A DNA stretch of 7,096 bases from CAZHCG01 sp046484285 (lineage in GTDB: Bacteria > Myxococcota_A > Polyangia > JAAYKL01). Shown piece by piece: positions 1-6,019 of the stretch. The translations under genes were made by a program, and so were the position numbers. The stretch covers positions 1 through 7,096 of the forward strand of contig JAWOBP010000145.1 in NCBI GenBank assembly GCA_046484285.1, in the 5' to 3' direction. Within the stretch, counting starts at the first letter, position 1; every line of letters begins with the position of its first letter. The notes below the pieces were generated by a model, which did not search any database, was not told the DNA's origin, and saw nothing but the letters and a program-made list of their open reading frames with translations.

Positions 1-133
1 GCGAGACGTTCGGGGCGTTTCGCCGGGCGGCGCTGATGGGCAGGCGCACCTCGATGGACTGGCCGCCGGGCACCTACCCGCCGTCCTCGCTGTGGCCGGT
101 GGGCGCCCCGGCCGCGCCCTGCTGAGGCGAGCC
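1..133 (+). repeat. Left arm of a long inverted repeat (133 bp)
   Basis: Bases 1-133 match the reverse complement of 6651-6750. The only differences are a 33-bp segment present only here (66-98) and one substitution (GTGGGCGCC here, GTGGGAGCC in the other arm). The 33-bp segment is bounded by the direct repeat TGGCCG (60-65 and 93-98), the pattern expected from a slippage deletion or duplication. The homology may extend left of the window, because the matching sequence on the right continues past 6750 to about 6880. Confidence 0.93.
3..125 (+). CDS. 3' end of an unrecognised gene (C-terminal 40 residues)
   Basis: An open frame enters from the left window edge and stops at TGA 123-125. The 40 visible residues begin ETFGAFRRAALMGRR and end VGAPAAPC. 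I do not recognise the family. The main support for coding is that a second copy of the same C-terminus, in the same frame, lies on the minus strand at 6659-6880. The two copies differ by an in-frame 33-bp segment (66-98 here) and one substitution, which fits protein-level constraint or recent duplication. The longer copy here contains PPGTYPPSSLW, absent from the other. The gene converges on panD, with 22 nt between the two stop codons. It could be a decayed fragment rather than a working gene; the window does not show its start. Confidence 0.45.
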   Translation, partial: ETFGAFRRAALMGRRTSMDWPPGTYPPSSLWPVGAPAAPC

Positions 134-147
134 CGAATCGAGACCAA

Positions 148-546
148 TCAGCTCGATCCCACCGCCTCGAGCGGGCCCGGCGTCTCCGAGTGCGCCGGAT
201 CCGCGATCCGGTTCTCTCCGTCGACCAGCACCACGCTCGGCCGATGATCGGAAAGCTCGCTTTCGTCGAGCTCGGCGAAGGTGGCGATGATCGCCAGATC
301 GCCGGGGCTGTTGAGGTGCGCGGCCGCGCCGTTTACACAGATCACCCCCGAGCCGGGCGGTCCCTCGAGCGCGTAGGTCTCGATCCGGCTGCCGCGCGTG
401 ATGTTCCAGACATGCACCAGCTCGTGGGGCAGGATGTCCGCGGCCCGCATCAGGTCCGCGTCGATCGTGACGCTGCCCTCGTAGTCGAGGTCGGCGTGGG
501 TGAGTGTGCATCGGTGAATCTTGGACTTGAACATCGTCCGTCGCAT
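148..546 (-). CDS. panD: Aspartate 1-decarboxylase precursor
   Basis: This 132-residue protein converts L-aspartate to beta-alanine and CO2 in the cytoplasm, supplying pantothenate and CoA synthesis. It opens MRRTMFKSKIHR and carries THADLDYEGS, with the self-cleavage pair Gly24-Ser25 at the same positions as in the E. coli enzyme; Ser25 would become the pyruvoyl cofactor. Other landmarks align without gaps: Lys9, WNITRGSR with Arg54, Thr57-Tyr58, and NGAAAH (72-77) with Asn72. Length matches the family (about 125-140). The start at 546 is preferred over an in-frame extension to 669 because the homology begins exactly at MRRT and AGGAGG sits 8 nt upstream. The tail after about residue 117 is family-variable. 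It is divergent from the acyl-CoA dehydrogenase gene, and no panB or panC is in view. Confidence 0.96.
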   Translation of the reverse strand: MRRTMFKSKIHRCTLTHADLDYEGSVTIDADLMRAADILPHELVHVWNITRGSRIETYALEGPPGSGVICVNGAAAHLNSPGDLAIIATFAELDESELSDHRPSVVLVDGENRIADPAHSETPGPLEAVGSS

Positions 547-550
547 CGGG

Positions 551-560
551 CTTTCCTCCT
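551..560 (-). promoter_or_regulatory. Ribosome-binding site of panD
   Basis: Read on the minus strand this is AGGAGGAAAG, with the AGGAGG core (555-560) 8 nt from the ATG at 546. It decides the panD start in favour of MRRT over the upstream in-frame start at 669. Confidence 0.8.
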
Positions 561-696
561 GGTGGCGTGCCGTTCCGCGGGGGCGGATACAGCCGCCGAA
601 AAAAGCTCCCCCGAACGCCCGGATCCATACACCCCGGCGCCGGCCCGTGCAAGCTCCGCCGCGGGGCAATGTCGAAAGACGTTTCGAATGTGTCGA

Positions 697-726
697 TTGA
701 CAAGTCGCGGCCGTCGCTCATAGATT
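697..726 (+). promoter_or_regulatory. Putative sigma-70-type promoter for the acyl-CoA dehydrogenase gene
   Basis: A perfect -35 box TTGACA (697-702) is followed after 18 nt by TAGATT (721-726), four of six matches to TATAAT. This predicts a start of transcription near 733 and a leader of about 40 nt. The rest of the divergent gap 547-771 holds the panD leader. For panD itself only a weak pair is visible on the minus strand (TTGCAC 647-652, 17 nt, TATGGA 624-629), which I would not rely on. Confidence 0.5.
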
Positions 727-755
727 TACCTCTCGCCGGCCCGGGGAACGACCCT

Positions 756-763
756 GGAGGAAG
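756..763 (+). promoter_or_regulatory. Ribosome-binding site of the acyl-CoA dehydrogenase gene
   Basis: GGAGGAAG lies 8 nt before a GTG at 772 and 11 nt before an ATG at 775. The two adjacent in-frame starts differ by one residue and the spacing slightly favours GTG. Confidence 0.6.
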
Positions 764-771
764 AAAAAAGT

Positions 772-2388
772 GTGATGGAACAAAAACGTCTCGACCGTGA
801 AGACCTGGAGATCATCCTCCAGACGTTCAGAGAGTTCTCCGAGCGGGAGATGCCGCTTGACAAGCGCCTCGAATGGGATCGCGAGGACGTCTGCCCCGAG
901 CAGGTCGTACGCGCGATGCTGGGCCCCGACGTGGGCCTGCACCTGGTCTTCATCCCCGAGGAGCACGGCGGAATGGGCGGCGGCGCCTACGACGTCTACC
1001 GCCTCAGCTGCGAGTTCGCCAAGGTCGACCTGGGCCTGGCGACCGCGATGCTCGCGATCGCGCTGGGAATCGATCCGATCCGCGTCGGCGCCACGCCGAA
1101 GCAGCGCGAGAAGTGGATGACCAAGCTGGCCGAGGAGGGGCTGATCGTGGCCTACGGCGTCACCGAGCCCGAGGCCGGCTCCAACGTGGAGAACCTCAAG
1201 ACCCGGGCCGAGCGGATCACCGACGAGTCGGGCGAGGTCACCCACTACCGGCTCGAGGGCGTCAAGCAGTTCATCTCCAACGGAGCGATCGCCGACCTCT
1301 ACACGATCCTGGCCAAGGCGCCGGACGGCCCCACCTTCTTCGTGGTGGAGCGCGGCACCGAGGGGCTCGAGCCCGGCGAGAACGAGGAGAAGCACGGCAT
1401 CCGGCTCTCCAACACCTCGCAGGTGATCCTGGAGGACGCCGTGATTCCGGCCGACAACATCGTCGGAGAGTGCGAGGGCCGCGGGATCAAGCAGTCCAAC
1501 GAGGTCTTCGGCTACACGCGCCTGATGGTGGCCGCGTTCGGGCTGGGGGGTGGACTGTCGGCGCTGGAAAAGGCGATCGCCTACTCCAAGGAGCGCAAGC
1601 AGTTCGGCAGCTACCTGCGCGAGCTGCAGGGCTACACCCACAAGCTGCTGGTGCCGCACAGCGTGCGTCTCGCCGCGGCCAAGGCCTACATCGAGCACGT
1701 CGCCGACCTGCTCGACGCCAGCGACGAGGACCGCCAGGTCGAGGGCTCGATCGCCAAGCTGTTCGCCACCGAGGCGGGCAACGCCGCGGCCGAGGCTGCG
1801 ATCCAAGCGCTGGGCGGCTACGGCTACTGCGCCGAGTACGAGGTCGAGAAGATCAAGCGCGACGTGCGCATCTTGCCGATCTACGAGGGCACCTCGGAGA
1901 TCCAGCAGAGCATCATCGGCGTGTTCCGCATGCGCCTCAGCGTCAAGAGCAAGGGCCGCTTCTACGACGGCATCGCCGACGAGCTGGCCGGCCTGGAGAG
2001 AGTGGGAGGCCCGGCCGTGGCCCACGCGGGGCGCCTCCTTTCACACTGCTCGGTGCAGGCCTTCCGCCGCAAGCTGTCTCGCAAGCAGCACGCCCTGTTC
2101 GAGCTGGGCTGGGCGATGGCCGAGGTCGAGACCGCCGCGGCCCTGGTACGAGCCGCGGCTCGCGACGAGAACAACGAGCTGCTCGCGGCGCAGTCGCGAC
2201 TGTGGGCGGCCGAGGTTGCGATCTCGGTGCCGAGCCGCATGCTGCGGCTGTTCGTCGGCGCCGGCGTGCTCGACGAGGAGGCGACCCGCGAGCTGATCGA
2301 GCGCGCCGATTTGCCCGGCGCGGCGGCGCTGCAAGCCGGCACGCTGGCGGACATGGACGCGGTCGCGGAGGCGATTACGGCCGACTGA
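772..2388 (+). CDS. Acyl-CoA dehydrogenase with C-terminal extension
   Basis: This 538-residue FAD enzyme should oxidise an acyl-CoA to the 2-enoyl-CoA, passing electrons to an electron-transfer flavoprotein. Family signatures appear in order: AYGVTEPEAGSN (from residue 127), KQFISNG (165-171), QALGGYGY (345-352) and RDVRILPIYEGTSEIQ, whose glutamate at about 372 is the usual catalytic base. The standard fold ends near residue 400. About 140 further alpha-helical residues follow (LLSHCSVQAF, then Ala/Glu/Arg-rich helices), recalling the extra C-terminal region of the very-long-chain/ACAD9-type enzymes, though I cannot assign the subfamily. Chain length and exact substrate cannot be read from sequence alone. 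It starts at GTG 772 or ATG 775 behind a GGAGG site. The epimerase starts 39 nt downstream on the same strand, so co-transcription is likely. Confidence 0.95.
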   Translation: MMEQKRLDREDLEIILQTFREFSEREMPLDKRLEWDREDVCPEQVVRAMLGPDVGLHLVFIPEEHGGMGGGAYDVYRLSCEFAKVDLGLATAMLAIALGIDPIRVGATPKQREKWMTKLAEEGLIVAYGVTEPEAGSNVENLKTRAERITDESGEVTHYRLEGVKQFISNGAIADLYTILAKAPDGPTFFVVERGTEGLEPGENEEKHGIRLSNTSQVILEDAVIPADNIVGECEGRGIKQSNEVFGYTRLMVAAFGLGGGLSALEKAIAYSKERKQFGSYLRELQGYTHKLLVPHSVRLAAAKAYIEHVADLLDASDEDRQVEGSIAKLFATEAGNAAAEAAIQALGGYGYCAEYEVEKIKRDVRILPIYEGTSEIQQSIIGVFRMRLSVKSKGRFYDGIADELAGLERVGGPAVAHAGRLLSHCSVQAFRRKLSRKQHALFELGWAMAEVETAAALVRAAARDENNELLAAQSRLWAAEVAISVPSRMLRLFVGAGVLDEEATRELIERADLPGAAALQAGTLADMDAVAEAITAD

Positions 2389-2416
2389 TGGTTTCTCGCG
2401 AGGGAGAAAGCTGTTA

Positions 2417-2421
2417 GAGGA
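2417..2421 (+). promoter_or_regulatory. Ribosome-binding site of the epimerase gene
   Basis: GAGGA lies 6 nt before the ATG at 2428 and supports that start. The 39-nt gap from the preceding stop shows no T-tract terminator, only a small 6-bp hairpin (2392-2409). Confidence 0.55.
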
Positions 2422-2427
2422 CGAAAG

Positions 2428-3411
2428 ATGAGGGTCTTGCTCACCGGCGGAGCTGGATTCATCGGGTCGCACCTGGCCGAGAGCCTGCTGGCGGGCGGTC
2501 ACGAGGTCGTCTGCCTCGACAACTTCAACGATTTCTACGACCCGGCGATCAAGAAAAAGAACATCGAGACTGCGTTGTCCCAGCCCGGCTACACGCTGGT
2601 CACCGGCGACATCCTCGATCGCGATCTGCTCGATCGGCTCTTCGAGGACGGAGACGGATTCCAGGCGGTGGCCCATCTCGCGGCCTACGCGGGCGTGCGG
2701 CCCTCGATCGAGCGGCCCGAGATCTACCAGCGCGTCAACATCGAGGGTACGCTCAATCTGCTGGAGCGCTGCCGGATCTACCAGGTGCCGCGCTTCGTGT
2801 TCGCCTCCTCGTCTTCGGTCTACGGCGGGCGCACTGACGTGCCGTTTCGCGAGAGCGACGACGTGATGCGGCCGATCTCGCCCTACGCCGCCTCCAAGGT
2901 CGCCGGCGAGGCGCTCTGCCACACCTATCACCACCTGTTCGGGATCGATGTGCACGTGCTGCGCTTCTTCACCGTCTACGGCCCGCGGCAGCGGCCCGAG
3001 ATGGCGATTCACCTTTTCGCCAACCACCTGCGGCGCGGCGAGCCGGTGCGCCTCTTCGGCGACGGTCGTGCCAGCCGCGACTACACCTGCATCGACGACA
3101 TCACGGCCGGCGTGGTCGCGTCGGTGGAGCGCTGCTCCGGGTTCGAGGTGATCAACCTGGGCGGATCCAGGACGACCTCGCTGCTGCGATTGGTGGAGGT
3201 GATCGGTGAGCGACTGGGTGTCGAGCCGGTGATCGATCACGACGAGGTCCAACCCGGCGACGTGCCGATCACTTACGCGGACGTGACCCGCGCGCGCAGA
3301 CTGCTCGGCTACGAGCCGAAGGTCGACATCGAGACCGGCATCGATCGCTTCTGCAGCTGGCTGGAGCGCGCCTGCCCGCAGGGCTGCGAAGACGGCGGCG
3401 GCGTCACCTAG
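2428..3411 (+). CDS. NAD-dependent sugar-nucleotide epimerase, UDP-glucuronate 4-epimerase type
   Basis: This 327-residue short-chain dehydrogenase-fold enzyme should invert the C4 hydroxyl of a UDP-sugar via a keto intermediate with bound NAD. It shows the N-terminal Rossmann motif GGAGFIGS (7-14), an acidic ribose-binding stretch DNFNDFYDP (31-39), AYAGVRPSIE (86-95), the SSSSVYG serine region (127-133), the catalytic YAASK (Tyr153, Lys157), RFFTVYGPRQRP (179-190) and GDGRASRDYTCIDD (211-224). DNFNDFYDP and AGVRPSIE are typical of UDP-glucuronate 4-epimerases, but related UDP-glucose epimerases and dehydratases share most motifs, so the substrate is inferred. Length is normal for the family. 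The ABC exporter begins 10 nt after its stop, which suggests it makes a sugar for an exported glycan, glycolipid or glycosylated metabolite. Confidence 0.92.
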   Translation: MRVLLTGGAGFIGSHLAESLLAGGHEVVCLDNFNDFYDPAIKKKNIETALSQPGYTLVTGDILDRDLLDRLFEDGDGFQAVAHLAAYAGVRPSIERPEIYQRVNIEGTLNLLERCRIYQVPRFVFASSSSVYGGRTDVPFRESDDVMRPISPYAASKVAGEALCHTYHHLFGIDVHVLRFFTVYGPRQRPEMAIHLFANHLRRGEPVRLFGDGRASRDYTCIDDITAGVVASVERCSGFEVINLGGSRTTSLLRLVEVIGERLGVEPVIDHDEVQPGDVPITYADVTRARRLLGYEPKVDIETGIDRFCSWLERACPQGCEDGGGVT

Positions 3412-3421
3412 GCGGCTCGAG

Positions 3422-5251
3422 TTGAGCGCGCGCCCGGAGAGCTCGTATCTCAAAAGCCGTTTCGGCGCGGCCAGCGCACAGCTCAGGTACCTGCCGCGCG
3501 CGGCCGGGCTGGTCTGGCGTGCCTCGCCGGGCTGGACGCTGACCTGGCTGGTTCTGTTGGTGATCGACGGCCTGCTGCCGGTCGCGGTGGTGCTGCTCAC
3601 GCGCGAGGCGGTCGACGCGGTGGTCGCCGCCGCGCGCGACGGCGGGAGCTGGGAGTCCGCGCGCGCCGCGGCTCTGCCGGCCGCGCTGCTGGGCGGCGCG
3701 ATGCTGGCCTCCGAGATCGTGCGCGCGCTGACCGCCTGGATCCGCTCGCACCAGGCCGAGGTGATGCAGGATCACGTCGCCGACCTGATCCACGAGCGCT
3801 CCGCGACGGTCGACCTGGCCTTCTACGAGACGCCGGAGTACTTCGACAGGCTCCACCGCGCGCGCAACGAGGCCTGGTACCGGCCGCGCAGGCTGGTGGA
3901 GAACGCCGGAATGCTGGTCCGCAGCGCGATCACCTTGCTGGCGATGGCCGGGGTGCTGCTCGGGTTCAGCCCCTGGGTGCCGCTGATCCTGTTGGCCAGC
4001 ACGGCTCCCGCGCTGATCGTGGTGCTGCGGCACGCCGCGCGCCAGCACCGCTGGCGGCTGCGCAACACCGAGGACGAGCGCAAGGCCTGGTACTACGACG
4101 CCGAGCTGACCGAGCCGCACGCCGCGGCCGAGGTGCGCGCCTTCGACTTGGGCGGCTGGTTCCGGCATCGCTTCGTCGAGGTTCGCGCCCGCCTGCGCCG
4201 CGAGCGGCTGGCGCTTTTGAGATCCCAGAGCGTCTCGGAGCTGATCGCGGCGCTGCTGGCGCTGCTGGCGACCGCCGGCTGCATGGCCTGGATGGGCTGG
4301 CGCACGGTGCGCGGAGAGCTGACGCTGGGCGAGCTGGCGCTGTTCTACGCAGCGTTTCGCCAGGGCCAGCAGATGATGCGCGGCCTGCTGGGCAACGTGG
4401 GCGACATCTACCGCAACCTGCTGTTCCTCGGCGACGTGTTCGCCTTCCTCGACCTCGAGCCGTCGGTGACCAGCCCGGCCCGGCCGCGCCCGGCGCCCGA
4501 CGAGCTGCGAAGCGGAATGGCGCTCGAGGGCGTCACCTTCGCCTATCCCGGCTCGCACCGGCCGGTGCTGGAGGATTTCGACCTGGAGGTGCCGGCCGGG
4601 CTGATCACGGCCGTGGTAGGACCCAACGGCTCGGGCAAGAGCACGCTGATCAAGCTGCTGGCGCGGCTCTACGACCCGGACGCGGGGCGGGTCAGCATGG
4701 ACGGCGTCGACCTCCGCCGGCTCGAGATCGGAGAGCTGCGGCGGCGGATCACCGCCATGTTCCAGTCGCCGGTGCGCTACAGCGTCCCGGTCGAGCGCGG
4801 GATCTCGTTCGGCGACCTGCCGGCCGAGCCGGGCCCGGACGACGTGGCACGCGCCGCCCGGGCCGCCGGCGCCGAGCGGTTCATCTCCGAGCTTCCGCGC
4901 GGCTACCGGACGCTGCTGGGCAAGTGGTTCGACGGCGGCACCGAGCTGAGCGACGGCGAGTGGCAACGCCTGGCGCTGGCGCGCGCCTTTCTCCGCCGCG
5001 CACAGGTCGTGCTGCTAGACGAGCCGACCTCGGCGATGGATTCCTGGGCCGAGGCCGAGTGGATGGAGCGGCTCCGCGAGCTTGTGCTCGGACGCACCGC
5101 GCTGATCATCACTCACCGTTTCACCACCGCGATGCGCGCCGATCGGATCTGCGTGATGGAGGGCGGATCAGTGATCGAGAGCGGTACCCACGCCGAGCTG
5201 GTGAAAAGGGGCGGGCGCTACGCCGACTCCTGGGGTCGCCAGCGGCCGTAG
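3422..5251 (+). CDS. ABC exporter, fused membrane and ATPase domains
   Basis: This 609-residue half-transporter is of the MsbA/ABCB-like exporter type and would pump a substrate across the inner membrane as a dimer. Hydrophobic segments lie at about 39-60, 83-107, 164-182, 184-203, 272-293 and 299-318. The ATPase domain begins near 365: A-loop FAYPGS (Tyr375), Walker A GPNGSGKST (400-408), Q-loop Gln448, signature LSDGE (509-513), Walker B VVLLDEPTSAMD with Asp533 and Glu534, and H-loop His565. All catalytic residues are present; the signature is a variant of LSGGQ. The start is TTG at 3422, with no in-frame ATG or GTG before the first membrane segment and only a weak ribosome-binding site, which fits translational coupling to the epimerase 10 nt upstream. 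No partner half-transporter is in view, so it may be a homodimer. The substrate is unknown; lipid, glycolipid or peptide are all possible. Confidence 0.94.
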   Translation: MSARPESSYLKSRFGAASAQLRYLPRAAGLVWRASPGWTLTWLVLLVIDGLLPVAVVLLTREAVDAVVAAARDGGSWESARAAALPAALLGGAMLASEIVRALTAWIRSHQAEVMQDHVADLIHERSATVDLAFYETPEYFDRLHRARNEAWYRPRRLVENAGMLVRSAITLLAMAGVLLGFSPWVPLILLASTAPALIVVLRHAARQHRWRLRNTEDERKAWYYDAELTEPHAAAEVRAFDLGGWFRHRFVEVRARLRRERLALLRSQSVSELIAALLALLATAGCMAWMGWRTVRGELTLGELALFYAAFRQGQQMMRGLLGNVGDIYRNLLFLGDVFAFLDLEPSVTSPARPRPAPDELRSGMALEGVTFAYPGSHRPVLEDFDLEVPAGLITAVVGPNGSGKSTLIKLLARLYDPDAGRVSMDGVDLRRLEIGELRRRITAMFQSPVRYSVPVERGISFGDLPAEPGPDDVARAARAAGAERFISELPRGYRTLLGKWFDGGTELSDGEWQRLALARAFLRRAQVVLLDEPTSAMDSWAEAEWMERLRELVLGRTALIITHRFTTAMRADRICVMEGGSVIESGTHAELVKRGGRYADSWGRQRP

Positions 5252-5267
5252 CTGCTCGCGGCCGGCC

Positions 5268-5618
5268 ATGCTCGACATGTCGGTGCTTGTATACTGTTTC
5301 CCAGTCCGCGCGGAGACGCGCCCTTGTTTTTTTGCAATGATTTTGGCGGCACTGCTGGTCACGCTCGCCGGTTGCGACGACACGGGGGGCGATGACACGG
5401 ACGTCGTGTTCATCATCGACAACTCTTCCGGCGGCCCGAACAGCACGCTGTGCGCGGCGATCCACGACTGGATCAAAGCCTGCGCTCAGACGCCGGACGA
5501 CTGGATGGAGACCTTCGTCGATCTCGACCGGTTCTACGTCTTCGGGCACTTCCGATTGTCGCTGAACAACGAGCAGCCTCAATCCTCGAGCCCGCTTCCG
5601 CGGGCCGGGTTTCCGTAG
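5268..5618 (+). CDS. Small putative lipoprotein
   Basis: The frame gives 116 residues from ATG 5268. A hydrophobic run with a lipobox, FFAMILAALLVTLAGC, predicts signal peptidase II cleavage before Cys36, followed by an Asp/Gly/Thr linker (DDTGGDDTD) typical of surface lipoprotein tethers. The mature part is short, with two cysteines (62 and 72) that might pair, a WIKAC helix and a FVDLDRFYVFGHFRL stretch. I recognise no domain. The start is uncertain: ATG 5268, ATG 5277, GTG 5283 or ATG 5337 are in frame and none has a clear ribosome-binding site. Starting before 5337 adds arginines ahead of the hydrophobic run, as signal peptides need; starting at 5337 avoids translating through the possible terminator. 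A TATACT at 5290-5295 could be a -10 box without a visible -35. The last 11 residues look weakly coding, so the gene may be truncated. Confidence 0.5.
   Translation: MLDMSVLVYCFPVRAETRPCFFAMILAALLVTLAGCDDTGGDDTDVVFIIDNSSGGPNSTLCAAIHDWIKACAQTPDDWMETFVDLDRFYVFGHFRLSLNNEQPQSSSPLPRAGFP
5308..5333 (+). terminator. Putative Rho-independent terminator after the ABC gene
   Basis: GCGCG, GAGA loop, CGCGC (5308-5321) forms an all-GC 5-bp stem with a GNRA-type tetraloop. It is followed after CC by TTGTTTTTTT (5324-5333). The stem is short but the T-tract is striking in DNA this GC-rich. It lies 56 nt after the exporter stop and could end the dehydrogenase-epimerase-exporter transcript. It also lies inside the longest version of the downstream lipoprotein frame, directly before an ATG at 5337, so the two readings partly conflict. 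Confidence 0.42.
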
Positions 5619-5696
5619 TTCCCCATAGTTACTCACGCTCAGCCCCACTATGCCCACATCCTGAACGAGACGGCACGTCATTCTGATTGATCAAGC

Positions 5697-5764
5697 AGGT
5701 ACCTCCCGAAATGTCCGCGATTCAAGTACCCGAAATTGTTCGCGTCTGATCAGTGGCCCGAAAG
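5697..5764 (+). repeat. Imperfect CCCGAAA direct repeats in the upstream region
   Basis: CCCGAAATGTCCGCG (5705-5719) is echoed by CCCGAAATTGTTCGCG (5729-5744), and a shorter CCCGAAAG follows at 5757-5764. The similarity of the first two extends left (CAGGTACCT at 5697, CAAGTAC at 5724). Start-to-start spacing is 24 and 28 nt. They lie 60-120 nt upstream of the ATG at 5824, where operator repeats could sit, but the function is unknown. The surrounding stretch 5619-5780 holds no gene that I can support. Confidence 0.45.
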
Positions 5765-5780
5765 CTGCATTAACAGCCGG

Positions 5781-5814
5781 CAGTGAACGAGAAAAAGCAG
5801 TGAACGAGAAAAAG
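5781..5814 (+). repeat. Perfect 17-bp tandem duplication
   Basis: The unit CAGTGAACGAGAAAAAG occurs twice in a row (5781-5797 and 5798-5814) with no mismatch. The second copy runs directly into the ribosome-binding site of the next ORF. Each copy contains a GTG, so a reading can start at 5800, but the better-placed start is ATG 5824. Confidence 0.95.
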
Positions 5815-5817
5815 GAG
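5811..5817 (+). promoter_or_regulatory. Strong ribosome-binding site before ATG 5824
   Basis: AAAGGAG is placed 6 nt before ATG 5824 and argues for that start over the in-frame GTG at 5800. It overlaps the end of the second copy of the 17-bp duplication. Confidence 0.7.
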
Positions 5818-5823
5818 AAAACT

Positions 5824-6019
5824 ATGAGAACCTATATGCGCAAGACCACCCAGCTCGGGGAGCTGACTGCGGCCACCTTCGATGAAGCCGGGCACGGATC
5901 CCGGAGAAATTCTACGCCTGGCAGCGCAGGCCGTTGCGGACATACTGCGGTGCGGGCGGATGACGTCGGTTGTGCTGTGGCCGGCAAGAGCGTGGGCGAA
6001 CGAGAGCGACGTCCGTTGA
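5824..6019 (+). pseudogene. Small ORF split by a one-base frame change
   Basis: The ORF begins MRTYMRKTTQLGELTAATF (ATG 5824, strong ribosome-binding site). After codon 23 (to 5892), dropping one base continues it in the +1 frame from 5894 with TDPGEILRLAAQAVADILRC and on to TGA 6017-6019, about 64 residues in all. The continuation has the helical, Ala/Leu-rich look and codon bias of real protein, unlike the other frame. The joined sequence resembles, from memory and without a search, short uncharacterised proteins that start with an RKTTQLGEL motif and continue with a DPxE...LA.QAV helix; treat that as a lead only. It may be a recent frameshift, a sequencing error, or recoding. Its stop overlaps TTG 6016, a possible restart for the membrane protein. 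Confidence 0.45.

Noticed and set aside
137..157. Inverted repeat ATCGAG/CTCGAT at the panD stop as a terminator
   Set aside because: It is a 6-bp stem overlapping the stop codon, with no T-tract on the minus strand; it could be chance in this sequence.
547..669. N-terminal extension of PanD to an upstream in-frame start at 669
   Set aside because: The 41 extra residues are Gly/Arg-rich and absent from the family, and AGGAGG sits correctly before the MRRT start at 546.
190..723. Plus-strand open frame of 177 codons over panD and its leader
   Set aside because: It is antisense to panD, which aligns end to end with a known enzyme. It has no ribosome-binding site and unlikely composition.
718..2025. 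Long minus-strand open frame (435 codons) opposite the acyl-CoA dehydrogenase gene
   Set aside because: It is the antisense mirror of a gene with clear family motifs. Its product is a low-complexity Leu/Ala/Gly/Asp/His-rich sequence, as expected from high third-position GC.
2392..2409. Hairpin TTTCTC/GAGAAA after the dehydrogenase stop as a terminator
   Set aside because: The stem is 6 bp and AT-rich with no following T-tract, and the next gene starts 18 nt later, so read-through is more likely.
2041..3600. Long minus-strand open frame (519 codons) opposite the dehydrogenase end and the epimerase
   Set aside because: It runs antisense across three unrelated real genes, has biased composition and no recognisable motif.
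3404..4966. Long minus-strand open frame (520 codons) opposite the ABC exporter
   Set aside because: It is antisense to intact ABC motifs. The Gln/Arg/His/Ala-rich product is typical of a GC-driven shadow frame.
5697..5764. CRISPR array or plasmid iterons
   Set aside because: There are only two imperfect copies plus a fragment, with no uniform repeats, no cas gene and no replication initiator in view.
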